A program made the translations under genes and the position numbers. 64,000 nt of DNA, taken from the NCBI RefSeq assembly GCF_021568695.1, contig NZ_JAKGTI010000001.1, positions 186,001-250,000 on the forward strand, written 5' to 3'. This stretch comes from Maritalea mediterranea. Its GTDB lineage: Bacteria; Pseudomonadota; Alphaproteobacteria; Rhizobiales; Devosiaceae. How positions within the stretch are numbered: the stretch's first letter is position 1; each line of letters opens with the position of its first letter. Of the stretch, positions 18,278-27,555 are shown piece by piece. A model generated the notes under the pieces. That model was not told the DNA's origin. It worked only from the letters and a program-made list of their open reading frames with translations, and ran no database searches.

Positions 18278-18859
18278 ATGGTGCTCAACGCCACGGTTCA
18301 ATCCCAATCCAAATATAATTTTAACCTGCACGAAATGCCGGTGCCCTTGGTCTATGCCGAGCACCGGATTATCTTGGAGTGTAATGCAGAGTTCGCCCGT
18401 CTGTTCGGCTATGGCCGCGCCGAATTGCGCAACAAAAGCTTCCACTTGCTCTATCCCAATTTTGAGGATTTTGTCCGCACGGGCCAAATGTGGTCGACCA
18501 ATATGACCATGGGCATCACCTATTACGACGAGCGGATCATGATTAAAGCGGATCAAACCCGCTTCTGGTGCAAGGTGCGCGGCCGGTCCATGACCTCGGC
18601 CAACCCGTTTGCCAAGGCGGTCTATTGTTTTGAGCCGCTGCCCCGCGCCATTGCCACCTCCGGCTATGAGCTGACAGACCGACAACGCCAGATCGTGGCG
18701 CTGGTGGCACAAGGCAAAACTAATGCCGTTATCGCCGAAGAGTTGGACCTGTCCAAGCGCACGGTTGAAGCCCATCGCGCGCGGGTTATGAAGGCCATTG
18801 GGGTGAAAAATACAGCCGAATTGATCGCATGGTTCTCGGCCCATCACGGCGTGCGTTAA
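18278..18859 (+). CDS. PAS-domain LuxR-type (GerE) transcriptional regulator
   Basis: 193 residues. The N-terminal 115 residues look like a PAS fold (FNLHEMPVPLVYAEHRIILECNAEFARLFGYGRAEL...FWCKVRGR). The C-terminal GerE helix-turn-helix (about 130-190) contains LTDRQRQIVALVAQGKTNAVIAEELDLSKRTVEAHRARVMKAIG. No receiver domain is present, so input would come through PAS ligand or redox sensing rather than phosphorylation. It is divergent from acetoacetyl-CoA synthetase with a ~140-bp spacer, making that gene a plausible target. The following small secreted-protein gene is another possibility. Confidence 0.85.
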   Translation: MVLNATVQSQSKYNFNLHEMPVPLVYAEHRIILECNAEFARLFGYGRAELRNKSFHLLYPNFEDFVRTGQMWSTNMTMGITYYDERIMIKADQTRFWCKVRGRSMTSANPFAKAVYCFEPLPRAIATSGYELTDRQRQIVALVAQGKTNAVIAEELDLSKRTVEAHRARVMKAIGVKNTAELIAWFSAHHGVR

Positions 18860-18936
18860 ATATTCGATAAACCGATATTAAAATCTTGTTAACCATCGGG
18901 TCTCGAGATATTATTTCGGCATTGGGAGGAGACATC

Positions 18937-19305
18937 ATGAAATCAATAATTCAAAAGCTGGCTGTCGCCGGCGCAATTTGTGTTGGGCTATTGGCTAGCC
19001 AGGCCATGGCGCAGTCTGGCGCGAGCGGCCTATTCACTTTGCATAATGTGACTGAAGGCAATGTCGTTGTGGGTTTCTACACCAATGATGGCAGCGGTTG
19101 GAGCACAAACTGGCTTTCCGAGGCAATGGCGCCGGGTGAGATGGCCCAGGCCGAATTTTTCGCCGAAACGGGGGCCTGTGAGCAAGCCTTCCAAGTGGGC
19201 TGGTTGGGCGCCGACGGCTCAGAAGTGATGGATGATCCGATCGCCATCGACATCTGCGAAGCCTCAGAGGTATATCTCGCGGATAACGAAATCTATTTCG
19301 AATAG
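18937..19305 (+). CDS. Small secreted protein, unknown function
   Basis: 122 residues from ATG 18937, chosen because GGGAGGAG precedes it and it begins a Sec signal peptide (MKSIIQKLAVAGA...) cleaved near SQAMA. The mature part is acidic. It starts with a beta-rich segment (LFTLHNVTEGNVVVGFYTND), contains WLSEAMAPGEMAQAEFF, and has two cysteines likely to pair (CEQAF and DICEA). Similar small periplasmic proteins with a FxLxNxT start and a Cys pair are widespread in alphaproteobacteria without a firm role. It lies 77 bp after the LuxR-type gene on the same strand. Confidence 0.7.
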   Translation: MKSIIQKLAVAGAICVGLLASQAMAQSGASGLFTLHNVTEGNVVVGFYTNDGSGWSTNWLSEAMAPGEMAQAEFFAETGACEQAFQVGWLGADGSEVMDDPIAIDICEASEVYLADNEIYFE

Positions 19306-19337
19306 CCTGAACAAAGGGTGGGTGGCCTGTATCTGCG

Positions 19338-20276
19338 TCACGCGATCGGGCTGTCCACCTCATCCAGATGCATCACCGGGTTTTTAATTTGTTTCCGGAT
19401 CCATTTGGTAAAAGCAATGACCCCCGGTTTTTCCGCCTTATCGTCTGGAATGGCCAGAAAATAGGCATCTTCTGTTTCAAGCGGAGTTGGGTCGATCACC
19501 TTCAAACTGCCCTGCATCACTTGCTGCTCAATCAGATAAAAGGGCAATAGGCCCGCGCCCATGCCCGCAGAGGCAGCTTCAATAATCATCGAGAATTGAT
19601 CAAAACGATGGCCTTTAAAGGGCTCTCTATTTTCAATGCCCTGTTGCTCAAACCAATCCCGCCAACCGGTTTGGCGGGTTTGCAAATGCAATAGCGGGGC
19701 GTTTACCAGCTTCTGCGCGTGGGTTAGCTCATATTGCCGCACCAATCCTGGCGCCGCCACCGGCACCATCATTTCGGCACAAAGCGGATGGCAGGTCGCG
19801 CCAGCCCAGATCGGACGGCCAAAATGCACCGCCACGTCCACAAACTGATCCTGCATGGCAAAGGGCGACCAGCGGCTTTCAATATTGATCGCCAGATCGG
19901 GATTTTCCGCCAGAAAGTCCGGTAGGCGTGGGGCCAGCCAGTGCGAGCCAAAGGTCGGTAGCGTGGCGATCGATAACATCGCCTCGGCCTTCGCGGCCGC
20001 CATTGTGCGGTAAACCAGTCCTTCGGTCTGCTCGATCAGATAGCGTGCATCGGCCAAAAAGCGCGCGCCAGCTTCGGTCAGTACCACCCGTTTGCGCACC
20101 CGCTCAAAAAGGGTCACCCCCAATTGCAGCTCCAGATCACGGATTTGCCGCGAGATCGCGCTTTGAGTCAGGTTCATCTCCTCAGCTGCGCGGGTGAAAT
20201 TCAAATGTCGCGCCGCGCACTCAAAAGCGCTAAGCGTATTGATGGAGGGGAAGTTGCGCCGACTGGTATGCATCAT
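19338..20276 (-). CDS. LysR-family transcriptional regulator (GcvA-like)
   Basis: 312 residues. An N-terminal winged HTH (about 12-70) carries FECAARHLNFTRAAEEMNLTQSAISRQIRDLE, and a type-2 periplasmic-binding-like effector domain follows (about 95-300). It has the typical length and resembles the GcvA branch (SINTLSAFECAARHLNFTRAA). It is transcribed divergently from the ALDH7-type dehydrogenase across a 165-bp spacer containing a GAAGTAATG/CATTGCTTC dyad, the usual arrangement for a LysR activator of its neighbour. The inducer could be lysine or aminoadipate; this is inferred from context only. Confidence 0.88.
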   Translation of the reverse strand: MMHTSRRNFPSINTLSAFECAARHLNFTRAAEEMNLTQSAISRQIRDLELQLGVTLFERVRKRVVLTEAGARFLADARYLIEQTEGLVYRTMAAAKAEAMLSIATLPTFGSHWLAPRLPDFLAENPDLAINIESRWSPFAMQDQFVDVAVHFGRPIWAGATCHPLCAEMMVPVAAPGLVRQYELTHAQKLVNAPLLHLQTRQTGWRDWFEQQGIENREPFKGHRFDQFSMIIEAASAGMGAGLLPFYLIEQQVMQGSLKVIDPTPLETEDAYFLAIPDDKAEKPGVIAFTKWIRKQIKNPVMHLDEVDSPIA

Positions 20277-20286
20277 TTTTCCTCAT

Positions 20287-20310
20287 GAAGTAATGAAAAA
20301 ACATTGCTTC
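20287..20310. promoter_or_regulatory. Dyad in the LysR/dehydrogenase spacer, candidate operator
   Basis: GAAGTAATG (20287-20295) and CATTGCTTC (20302-20310) are inverted with 8 of 9 matches around an A6 spacer, 11 bp upstream of the LysR start codon. LysR regulators usually bind such A+T-rich dyads between themselves and the target gene. Confidence 0.4.
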
Positions 20311-20441
20311 TTTAGGGCGTTTGCCTAAGTTATCATGAGAATAATGAATTTTTTCGACTTGACCAGCCTCATTTTGCGCAATCTGTTCGCGCAGGATTGG
20401 GTTGATCCACAATTAAAGGCGACAGGCCAAAGGGGATAGAA

Positions 20442-21962
20442 ATGTCATCAGCTTCACTTCGATCACAAACCGCTGAATTATTGGGCAAATTGGGGGTGAA
20501 CTCCGCAGCGTTGGAAGGCGGCGACTTGGCCGTGTTTTCGCCCACCAACGGTGAAAAAGTTGCCGATGTGCACACATCTAACGCCGATCAGATCAATGCG
20601 CAAATTGATAAAGCCCATGAGGCGTTTAAGCAATGGCGCACCGTGCCGGCCCCCCGTCGCGGCGAACTTGTGCGCCTGTTCGGCGAAGAATTGCGCGCTG
20701 CCAAGGCCGATCTGGGGCGGCTGGTGAGCATTGAAGCGGGTAAAATCCCGTCTGAGGGCGAAGGCGAAGTACAGGAAATGATCGATATCTGTGACTTTGC
20801 TGTGGGGCTGTCACGCCAGCTTTATGGCCTGACCATCGCCACAGAGCGCCCCGATCACCGGATGATGGAAACCTGGCACCCGCTTGGCGTTGTCGGTATC
20901 ATTTCCGCCTTTAACTTCCCCGTGGCCGTATGGTCCTGGAACGCCGCCATCGCCTTGGCGTGCGGCAATTCTGTGGTGTGGAAGCCATCTGAAAAATCAC
21001 CTTTGACCGCTTTGGCCTGCCAGGCAATCATGGATCGGGCATTGGCACGTTTCGGAGATGCACCGGACAATTTGATCACGACATTTATTGCCGAACGTGA
21101 AGGCGGCGAAGTGCTGGTGGATAATAAAAAGGTGGCGCTGGTCTCCGCCACAGGGTCGACCCGCATGGGGCGTCAGGTTGGCCCACGTGTGGCCGAACGG
21201 TTTGGCCGCACCATCCTTGAACTGGGTGGCAACAACGCAGGCATCGTGTGCCCATCTGCCGACATGGATATGGCGGTGCGCGCCATCGCGTTCGGGGCCA
21301 TGGGCACCGCTGGCCAACGTTGCACCACCACCCGTCGCCTGTTTGTGCATGAAAGCGTTTATGACGATATGGTCGCGGCGCTGAAAAAAGCCTATCTCGG
21401 TGTCACCATTGGCGATCCGCTCAATTCAGATGCGCTGGTCGGGCCCCTGATCGATAAAGACGCGGCCAACAATATGGAAAAGGCGCTTGAAGCGGCCAAA
21501 GCCTCCGGCGGCACCATCACCGGTGGCGAGCGCATGGATGTGAACGGTGATGCGTCCTACTATTACCGTCCGGCGCTGGTCGAAATGCCAGAACAGACCG
21601 GCCCGATGTTTGAAGAGACATTCGCACCGATCCTTTACGTCACCAAATATAGCGATTTTGATGACGCGCTCGAAATGCAAAATGATGTTGGCGCAGGCCT
21701 CTCTGCCTGTATCTTCACGCTCAATGTGCGCGAAGCTGAGAAGTTCCTCTCTGCAGTCGGCTCTGATTGCGGCATCTCCAACGTCAATATCGGCACCTCT
21801 GGCGCAGAAATTGGCGGCGCCTTTGGCGGTGAAAAGGAAACAGGGGGTGGACGCGAGTCCGGTTCTGATGCATGGAAAGCCTATATGCGCCGCTCCACCA
21901 ACACGGTGAACTACGGCACAGCCTTGCCCTTGGCGCAAGGCGTAAGCTTTGACATCGAGTAA
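20442..21962 (+). CDS. amaB: ALDH7-type aldehyde dehydrogenase, probable 2-aminoadipate-6-semialdehyde / piperideine-6-carboxylate dehydrogenase
   Basis: 506 residues of the aldehyde dehydrogenase superfamily, antiquitin (ALDH7) branch. Signatures are FNFPVAVWSWNAAIALACGN, VSATGSTRMGRQV (NAD site), ELGGNNAGIV with the general-base Glu, and GTAGQRCTTTRRLFVHESVYD with the catalytic Cys. The TTTRR stretch after the Cys is characteristic of ALDH7. It would oxidise 2-aminoadipate semialdehyde (in equilibrium with piperideine-6-carboxylate) to L-2-aminoadipate. Context supports this: an aminotransferase follows 10 bp later and a lysine-dehydrogenase-like gene lies nearby. Confidence 0.85.
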   Translation: MSSASLRSQTAELLGKLGVNSAALEGGDLAVFSPTNGEKVADVHTSNADQINAQIDKAHEAFKQWRTVPAPRRGELVRLFGEELRAAKADLGRLVSIEAGKIPSEGEGEVQEMIDICDFAVGLSRQLYGLTIATERPDHRMMETWHPLGVVGIISAFNFPVAVWSWNAAIALACGNSVVWKPSEKSPLTALACQAIMDRALARFGDAPDNLITTFIAEREGGEVLVDNKKVALVSATGSTRMGRQVGPRVAERFGRTILELGGNNAGIVCPSADMDMAVRAIAFGAMGTAGQRCTTTRRLFVHESVYDDMVAALKKAYLGVTIGDPLNSDALVGPLIDKDAANNMEKALEAAKASGGTITGGERMDVNGDASYYYRPALVEMPEQTGPMFEETFAPILYVTKYSDFDDALEMQNDVGAGLSACIFTLNVREAEKFLSAVGSDCGISNVNIGTSGAEIGGAFGGEKETGGGRESGSDAWKAYMRRSTNTVNYGTALPLAQGVSFDIE

Positions 21963-21972
21963 GGACACATAA

Positions 21973-23202
21973 ATGGCTGCCGATCTGGTTTCTCATCCCG
22001 GCTTTTTCCGGGCCAACCGTATCGCCAAATTATCGGTTTCTGAGATCATCAAAATCAGCACCCGGGCCCGCGAATTGCGGGCCGAGGGGCACCCGGTCAT
22101 CATTTTGGGCGCAGGTGAGCCTGATTTTGATACGCCGGATCATGTCAAACAGGCGGGTATTGCCGCCATCGAAGCGGGGCAAACCAAATATACCCCGCTT
22201 GATGGCACGCCCGAACTGAAACAGGCCATTTGCGACAAGCTGGCGCGGGAAAACGGACTGGACTATCAGCCCGCCAATATTTCCGTCTCTGCCGGGGCCA
22301 AACAGGTGCTGTTCAACGCCTTTATGGCCACGATCAATCCGGGGGATGAGGTGATCATCCCCACTCCGTTTTGGACAACCTATGCCGACATTGTGGAAGT
22401 GTGCGGCGGGGTGCCGGTGCTGGTGAAATGTCCGGGCGAAAAAGGTTTCCGCCTTCAGCCCGATCAATTGGCCGCCGCGATCACATCGAAAACCAAATGG
22501 TTGATGCTCAATTCGCCGTCCAACCCATCTGGCGCGGCCTATTCGGCGGAAGAGATGCAACCGCTGCTCAACGTGCTCAAGCGCCATCCCCATGTCTGGC
22601 TGGTGTGCGACGATATTTATGAGCACATCACCTATGACGATTTTGAATTTGTCACTCCGGCAAAACTGGCACCCGAATTGCGGGATCGGATTTTGGTGGT
22701 CAATGGCGTATCCAAATCTCACGCCATGACCGGCTGGCGCATCGGCTATGGGGCCGGGCCGGTGGAACTGATCAAGGCCATGGCCGTGATGCAATCCCAA
22801 TCCACCTCCTGCGCCTCATCCGTGTCGCAAGCAGCAGCTGTGGAAGCCTTAAACGGCGACAATTCATTCCTTGAGGAACGCCGCTTGTCGTTCCAGGAGC
22901 GGCGCGATCTGGTGGTTGAAGGCCTCAATGAAATTGATGGCGTCACCTGCCGCGTGCCGGAAGGCGCCTTTTACACCTTTGCCTCGTGCGAAGGCTTGAT
23001 CGGCAAATCCACCCCAAGCGGCAAGATCATCGAAAGCGATAGCGACTTCTGCCGCTACATTCTGGAAGAAAGCTATGTGGCGATCGTGCCGGGATCGGCC
23101 TTTGGACTTTCGCCCTATTTTCGTATATCCTATGCGGCAGCAAAAACAGAATTGGTCGAAGCGATCTCCCGCATTCAAAAAGCGGCGAGCGCGCTGACTT
23201 AA
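21973..23202 (+). CDS. PLP-dependent class I/II aminotransferase (AspC-like), probable 2-aminoadipate or lysine-pathway aminotransferase
   Basis: 409 residues of fold type I. Visible signatures are ILGAGEPDFDTPDHVK, TPLDGTPELKQAI, SPSNPSGAAYSAEE, CDDIYEHITYD and the Schiff-base Lys in VNGVSKSHAMTGWRIGYG. The C-terminal FRISYA contains the substrate-carboxylate Arg. By sequence alone it looks like an aspartate-type aminotransferase. Being directly downstream of the ALDH7 gene suggests it converts 2-aminoadipate to 2-oxoadipate with 2-oxoglutarate. The two genes share a transcript ending at the terminator 15-75 bp downstream. Confidence 0.85.
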   Translation: MAADLVSHPGFFRANRIAKLSVSEIIKISTRARELRAEGHPVIILGAGEPDFDTPDHVKQAGIAAIEAGQTKYTPLDGTPELKQAICDKLARENGLDYQPANISVSAGAKQVLFNAFMATINPGDEVIIPTPFWTTYADIVEVCGGVPVLVKCPGEKGFRLQPDQLAAAITSKTKWLMLNSPSNPSGAAYSAEEMQPLLNVLKRHPHVWLVCDDIYEHITYDDFEFVTPAKLAPELRDRILVVNGVSKSHAMTGWRIGYGAGPVELIKAMAVMQSQSTSCASSVSQAAAVEALNGDNSFLEERRLSFQERRDLVVEGLNEIDGVTCRVPEGAFYTFASCEGLIGKSTPSGKIIESDSDFCRYILEESYVAIVPGSAFGLSPYFRISYAAAKTELVEAISRIQKAASALT

Positions 23203-23216
23203 ACAACTTCCCACAG

Positions 23217-23276
23217 AAAGATTCTCGTAAGAAGAATCTTTTTCTCCCGCCAGTCTTTGTGCTGGCGGGTTTTTTT
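23217..23276 (+). terminator. Tandem rho-independent terminators after the aminotransferase gene
   Basis: The first hairpin is AAAGATTCT / AGAATCTTT (23217-23241) followed by a short T-run. The second is CCCGCCAG / CTGGCGGG (23246-23269) with an 8-nt loop and seven Ts. The second is a textbook terminator and separates the dehydrogenase-aminotransferase unit from the lactonase gene. Confidence 0.9.
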
Positions 23277-23361
23277 GCGCGAAATCAGTCCTTTTATTCC
23301 ATTTCGGACTTGTCCGCGCATATTGATTTGCTAGCCATAGTTGCAGGAGCCGGAGGAGTGT

Positions 23362-24219
23362 ATGATGGCGGTAGAAATTTTTGATCAGCGACAAAACACT
23401 TTGGGGGAAGGTCCGCTTTGGCACCCTCTACGCCAGCAGCTTTTCTGGTTTGATATCCCCAACCGTTTGTTGCGCTCACAAAAGGACGGGCAGGCGCTCG
23501 AATGGGCGTTTGATGAAATCGTGACGGCAGCCGGTTGGCTGGATGAAACCAAATTGGTCATTGCCTCCGAGCGCCAAATTTTCATCTTTGATCTCGAAAC
23601 CAATACACAAACCCATTTGGTGGATTTGGAGAAAGATGTGCCTTCGCGCCGCTCGAATGATGGCCGGGTTGATCCTTGGGGCGGGTTCTGGATTGGCACC
23701 ATGTCCAAAACCGACCCCAGTGCGGAAAAGGGGGGCATCTATCGGTTCTATCAGGGCGAATTGCGCCTGTTGGTGCCCGAAGTGGCGATACCCAATGCGA
23801 TCTGTTTTGCCCATGACAGGTCCTGTGCCTATTACACCGACACCCCTACCCAACTGGTGTGGAAGCAAATGCTGGATGCTGAGGGATGGCCGCTTGGGGA
23901 GCCTATTGTGCATGTGGATTTGCGGAAGAAAAACCTTAATCCGGATGGCGCTTTGATCGACCAACACGGTCATATGTGGATTGCCTGTTGGGGCGCCGCA
24001 TGTGTTGCGCGGTTTGATGAACGCGGCCAACTGGTGGATCGTCTCGAGCTGCCGGCAACTCAGCCCACATGTCCGGCTTTTGGCGGGTCAAATTTTACCG
24101 AGCTTTATCTCACGTCAGCGCGCGAGAATCTTGCGTCGCCGCACCAAGCGGATGGCCAAACCCTGCGCCTGAATGGCGTAGTGAGCGGCCAAGCGGAATA
24201 TGCGGTCAGCCTTGACTGA
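23362..24219 (+). CDS. SMP-30/gluconolactonase/LRE family protein
   Basis: 285 residues, starting at ATG 23362 with GGAGGAG at 23351-23357; a further ATG follows immediately. The six-bladed propeller family is recognisable from LGEGPLWHPLRQQLFWFDIPNRLLR, PSRRSNDGRVDPWGGFWIGTM (metal-binding Asn/Asp), IPNAICFAHD and NPDGALIDQHGHMWIACWG. Members hydrolyse sugar lactones or related esters with a divalent metal. Its role among lysine genes is unclear; aldonolactone hydrolysis for an unrelated sugar pathway is the default. It converges on the ABC permease with 14 bp between the stops. Confidence 0.86.
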   Translation: MMAVEIFDQRQNTLGEGPLWHPLRQQLFWFDIPNRLLRSQKDGQALEWAFDEIVTAAGWLDETKLVIASERQIFIFDLETNTQTHLVDLEKDVPSRRSNDGRVDPWGGFWIGTMSKTDPSAEKGGIYRFYQGELRLLVPEVAIPNAICFAHDRSCAYYTDTPTQLVWKQMLDAEGWPLGEPIVHVDLRKKNLNPDGALIDQHGHMWIACWGAACVARFDERGQLVDRLELPATQPTCPAFGGSNFTELYLTSARENLASPHQADGQTLRLNGVVSGQAEYAVSLD

Positions 24220-24233
24220 CCGCGCACGCCGAC

Positions 24234-25073
24234 TTAGCGCAGAATTTGTGGTTTGATTTTGAGCCGTCTTGTCTGGTTTTCCGGCAAATGCTGGTTTAGC
24301 CGCTTGTTGATCGCACCGTAGATGCTGATCACACCCAGGGTGAGCAGGATAAAATAGAACGCCAAAATCGGATAAGGCACAAACGGGTTGAAGGTCTTGT
24401 CTGCAAAATAGTTGGCGTAATAAAGCGCGTCGCCCCGCTGCTGCCAGCTCGGAAAGCCGGAGAAAAACACCAGCGTGGTGGCGTGGAACAGGAAGATCGC
24501 CTCGTTGGTGTAGGCGGGCCAAGCCAGGCGCAGCATGGTGGGCCAGATGATCTTTCTAAAGCGGGGCCATCCCGAGATGCCATAGGCGTCGGCTGCCTCC
24601 ACATCGCCTTTGGGGATCGATTTGAGCGCCCCGTAAAAAATTTCAGCCGAATAGGCGCCCGTGTTCAAGAACAACACAATCAGCGCTCCAAGCCAGGCTT
24701 TGGTCAACCAGCGTGTTTCCACAGTGATTTCGATAAAGCCCAGATTGATGTCCGCCCCCAATTTGGGCATCAGCACAAACAGCTCATAGGCAAAAAAGAA
24801 CTGGATGAACAATGGTGATCCACGGAAAATGAAAATGTACCATTCCGCCGGTTTGCGCAAAAACGGATTTTTGCTGGCCTTTGCGGTGGCCACGGCAATG
24901 GCCAGAAAAAAGCCGAATGACAGCGCCAAAATGCCGAAATAGACATTCCAAATCAGGCCCGACGCGATCAGCGTGAACTGATCGCACAAGGTGAAATCTG
25001 AGCGCGGCAACAGCCGTTCGCCAAAGCCCATAGAGCGGAAGGCATAGTTTTGGATGGTTTCAATGCAGCTCAT
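24234..25073 (-). CDS. Amino-acid ABC transporter permease (HisM-like)
   Basis: 279 residues with about five transmembrane helices and the polar-amino-acid permease signature: YSAEIFYGALKSIPKGDVEAADAYGISGWPRFRKIIWPTMLRLAWPAYTNEAIF is the EAA coupling loop that contacts the ATPase. Its start overlaps the stop of the other permease by 4 bp. It is the last gene of a minus-strand operon ordered ATPase, binding protein, permease, permease, and likely carries basic amino acids inward. Confidence 0.9.
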   Translation of the reverse strand: MSCIETIQNYAFRSMGFGERLLPRSDFTLCDQFTLIASGLIWNVYFGILALSFGFFLAIAVATAKASKNPFLRKPAEWYIFIFRGSPLFIQFFFAYELFVLMPKLGADINLGFIEITVETRWLTKAWLGALIVLFLNTGAYSAEIFYGALKSIPKGDVEAADAYGISGWPRFRKIIWPTMLRLAWPAYTNEAIFLFHATTLVFFSGFPSWQQRGDALYYANYFADKTFNPFVPYPILAFYFILLTLGVISIYGAINKRLNQHLPENQTRRLKIKPQILR

Positions 25074-25951
25074 GCCGAACCTCCCGCAAGTGACTTGCCG
25101 CCGGTGGTGGCTTGGCCAAGGTTCAACCGATCCATAAGTTTATCAAACACAATCTCGGAAATTTTGGTCATGGCAAGGTAGAACACCAACAGCCCAAGGA
25201 AATAATAGATCCGCCAATCCGGGTGCGGATAGGAGAAAGCCGAGCTTTTCGAGCCACCCAATTCGCGCGCCCAATAAACAATATCTTCCACCCCGAGCAA
25301 AAACAGCAGGGGCGTGGCCTTGATCAGAATCATCCACAGGTTCGACAGGCCGGGCAGGGCATAGACCCACATTTGCGGCATCAGAATGCGCCAGAAAACC
25401 TGTCGCCGGCTCATGCCGTAGGCTTCGCCGGTTTGCAGCTGCGCATGGGGTACTGCGCGCATGCCGCCATATAAAACATTGGCCGCGAACGCCCCAAAAA
25501 CGATCGCGAACGTCAAAACAGCGAGAAAGAAACCATAGGTCTCATGCACCCATTGTGGTGAGCTCGACAATGGCAATTTGGCCGCCGCGCACACCACAAA
25601 GTCACTTCCCTGGCGCACAGGTTCGGTCCAATCCGGGCAAATGACCTGATGCCGCACATATTCGAACGCCTGATCAAGCGCAATCACAAAAAATAGGAAA
25701 AAGGCAATGTCGGGCACGCCCCGCACAATGGCGGTATAGCCTTTGCCGAGCCAGCGCAGCGGCGCAATATGCGACCGCGCAGCTGAAGCGCCGAAAAAGC
25801 CAAACAATAGAGCGGTTGGGGCCGTAACCGCCAGCAACATCAAAACAGTGCCGAAAGAGGCATAAAAGCTCATATGCTTGCCTGTTGTCAGATAACAGGT
25901 GAGCCAGGTAAGGCCTTCAATTTGGTCGGGATTTGCGCAGAATGAGAACAT
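25070..25951 (-). CDS. Amino-acid ABC transporter permease (HisQ-like)
   Basis: 293 residues with several membrane helices. The EAA loop is GGMRAVPHAQLQTGEAYGMSRRQVFWRILMPQMWVYALPGLSN. An insertion between helices (CPDWTEPVRQGSDFVVCAAAKLPL) bears two cysteines and lengthens it relative to E. coli HisQ. It pairs with the downstream permease as the membrane heterodimer and is separated from the binding-protein gene by a strong hairpin. Confidence 0.9.
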   Translation of the reverse strand: MFSFCANPDQIEGLTWLTCYLTTGKHMSFYASFGTVLMLLAVTAPTALLFGFFGASAARSHIAPLRWLGKGYTAIVRGVPDIAFFLFFVIALDQAFEYVRHQVICPDWTEPVRQGSDFVVCAAAKLPLSSSPQWVHETYGFFLAVLTFAIVFGAFAANVLYGGMRAVPHAQLQTGEAYGMSRRQVFWRILMPQMWVYALPGLSNLWMILIKATPLLFLLGVEDIVYWARELGGSKSSAFSYPHPDWRIYYFLGLLVFYLAMTKISEIVFDKLMDRLNLGQATTGGKSLAGGSA

Positions 25952-25970
25952 ATAAACAATCTATCAGTTC

Positions 25971-25994
25971 AGGGCGGGAGCGCACTCCCGCCCT
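25971..25994 (-). other. Intercistronic stem-loop after the amino-acid-binding-protein gene
   Basis: AGGGCGGGAG (25971-25980) and CTCCCGCCCT (25985-25994) form a perfect 10-bp stem with a 4-nt loop, between the binding-protein stop and the first permease start. There is no U-run. This is the classic place for an RNA-stabilising or partial-termination hairpin that keeps binding protein in excess of permease. Confidence 0.7.
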
Positions 25995-26007
25995 GCGATA
26001 AGCTCGC

Positions 26008-26730
26008 TTAGAAGCGTGGTGAATCTTCACCCAGCCATTTGATGATCAGCTCGTTCAATGTGCCGTCATCTTTCATGGACTGGATTGCCGCATCAAAATC
26101 AGCGCGCAATTCTGGATCAGATTCGCGGAAGGCCATGCCAATGCCGCCACCCAACGGGATATCTTCGCCAACAAACACCATGTCACCATTGGAATCTTCA
26201 ACCAATGGGATCAGGAAGTCTTTGTCAGACAGCACCGCATCTGCTTCGCCATTGCGCACTGCAGCCACGGTTTCGTCAGGGGTTGCAAATTCCAGCAAAG
26301 TCGCGCCGGTGGTGGCAATGTGTGCCGCCTGAATTGTGCCGGTTTGCGCCGCCACAACACCACCATCAAGATCCACATCCGCGCTCAGCGCTGCATAGGC
26401 TGAAGGTGAAGGGGGTGTGTAATTCTGGGTGAAGTCAACAACTTCTTCCCGCTCTGGCGTGATGGACATGCCCGCAATAATTGCATCATAGTTGCCTGAT
26501 ACCAGGTTTGGAATGATGGAATCCCAATCATTGGTCACCCACTCACAGTCTTTTTCCGCGCGCTTGCACAATTCGTCGCCAAGCTCACGCTCAAAACCGT
26601 CAACTTCGCCATTATCATTGATGAAGTTGTATGGAGGGTAAGCCCCCTCGGTACCGAGGCGCACAGTATCCGCCATCGCAAAGCTTGTGCTCATGGCCAG
26701 AACGGCAGCAGAAAGCAACAGTTTTTTCAT
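26008..26730 (-). CDS. Periplasmic basic-amino-acid-binding protein (LAO/HisJ type)
   Basis: 240 residues with a Sec signal peptide cleaved after SFAMA. The mature protein begins VRLGTEGAYPPYNFIN and has the family-3 solute-binding core: DWDSIIPNLVSGNYDAIIAGMSITPEREEVVDF, where the ligand carboxylate/ammonium contacts sit, and ADAVLSDKDFL in lobe 2. The AGMSITPERE stretch and acidic pocket residues fit lysine/arginine/ornithine/histidine binders. The neighbouring lysine-catabolic genes favour lysine, which is inferred. Confidence 0.88.
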   Translation of the reverse strand: MKKLLLSAAVLAMSTSFAMADTVRLGTEGAYPPYNFINDNGEVDGFERELGDELCKRAEKDCEWVTNDWDSIIPNLVSGNYDAIIAGMSITPEREEVVDFTQNYTPPSPSAYAALSADVDLDGGVVAAQTGTIQAAHIATTGATLLEFATPDETVAAVRNGEADAVLSDKDFLIPLVEDSNGDMVFVGEDIPLGGGIGMAFRESDPELRADFDAAIQSMKDDGTLNELIIKWLGEDSPRF

Positions 26731-26775
26731 TGTAGTCTCCCTTGGTTTTACCTCTTAAAGAGATCTTGAGTTGGT

Positions 26776-27555
26776 TTAATCCGAAACGGTCGCACTCAAG
26801 AATTGCTGTAGCCGTTCGGTTTTGGTGTTCTTGAACACCTCATCAGGGGTGCCTTGTTCTTCAATGCGACCCTGATGCAAAAAGATAACATGGTCAGACA
26901 CATCTGCGGCCAACCGCATATCATGGGTCACCAAAATCATGGTGCGGCCCTCTTTGGCCAAATCCTTGATCACTTTCACCACTTCTTGCTCCAGCTCCGG
27001 ATCAAGCGCGGATGTTGGCTCGTCAAACAGCAGCGCTTGTGGCTCCATGGCCAGCGCGCGGGCGATCGCCGCCCGTTGCTGTTGCCCGCCGGAAAGCTGG
27101 GCCGGATAATTGTCGCATTTGTCGCCGATGCCCACCTTGTCGAGCAACATGCGCGCCCGTTCTTCCACGGCGGCTGGGTCTTCCTTCAACACCGTCACTG
27201 GCGCTTCCATCACATTTTGCAAAATGGACATATGCGCCCAAAGATTAAACTGCTGAAACACCATGGTGAGGTTGGTGCGGATGCGGATCACTTGCGCCTT
27301 GTCAGCAGGGTGGCGGTTGAGCCCTTCACCCTTCCAGTGCACCGGTTCGCCATCAAAAATAATATCACCCTGTTGGCTGTCTTCCAGCAGATTGACGCAA
27401 CGCAAAAGGGTCGATTTGCCGGAACCGGATGAACCGATCAGGCTCACCACGTCACCCTTATGGGCAACAAGGTCCACACCCTTCAATACTTCAAGATTGC
27501 CATAACTCTTATGCAGGTCACGTATTTCAATAATTGGTGTTTGGGTATCCGACAT
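26776..27555 (-). CDS. Amino-acid ABC transporter ATP-binding protein (HisP-like)
   Basis: 259 residues from ATG 27555; longer in-frame extensions lack a ribosome site. Walker A is GSSGSGKST, the signature is [19 protein letters not shown], Walker B is [14 protein letters not shown], and the switch is [14 protein letters not shown]. The [16 protein letters not shown] segment is typical of polar-amino-acid importers. It is the first gene of the operon and is followed by the binding protein and two permeases. Confidence 0.93.
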   Translation of the reverse strand: MSDTQTPIIEIRDLHKSYGNLEVLKGVDLVAHKGDVVSLIGSSGSGKSTLLRCVNLLEDSQQGDIIFDGEPVHWKGEGLNRHPADKAQVIRIRTNLTMVFQQFNLWAHMSILQNVMEAPVTVLKEDPAAVEERARMLLDKVGIGDKCDNYPAQLSGGQQQRAAIARALAMEPQALLFDEPTSALDPELEQEVVKVIKDLAKEGRTMILVTHDMRLAADVSDHVIFLHQGRIEEQGTPDEVFKNTKTERLQQFLSATVSD

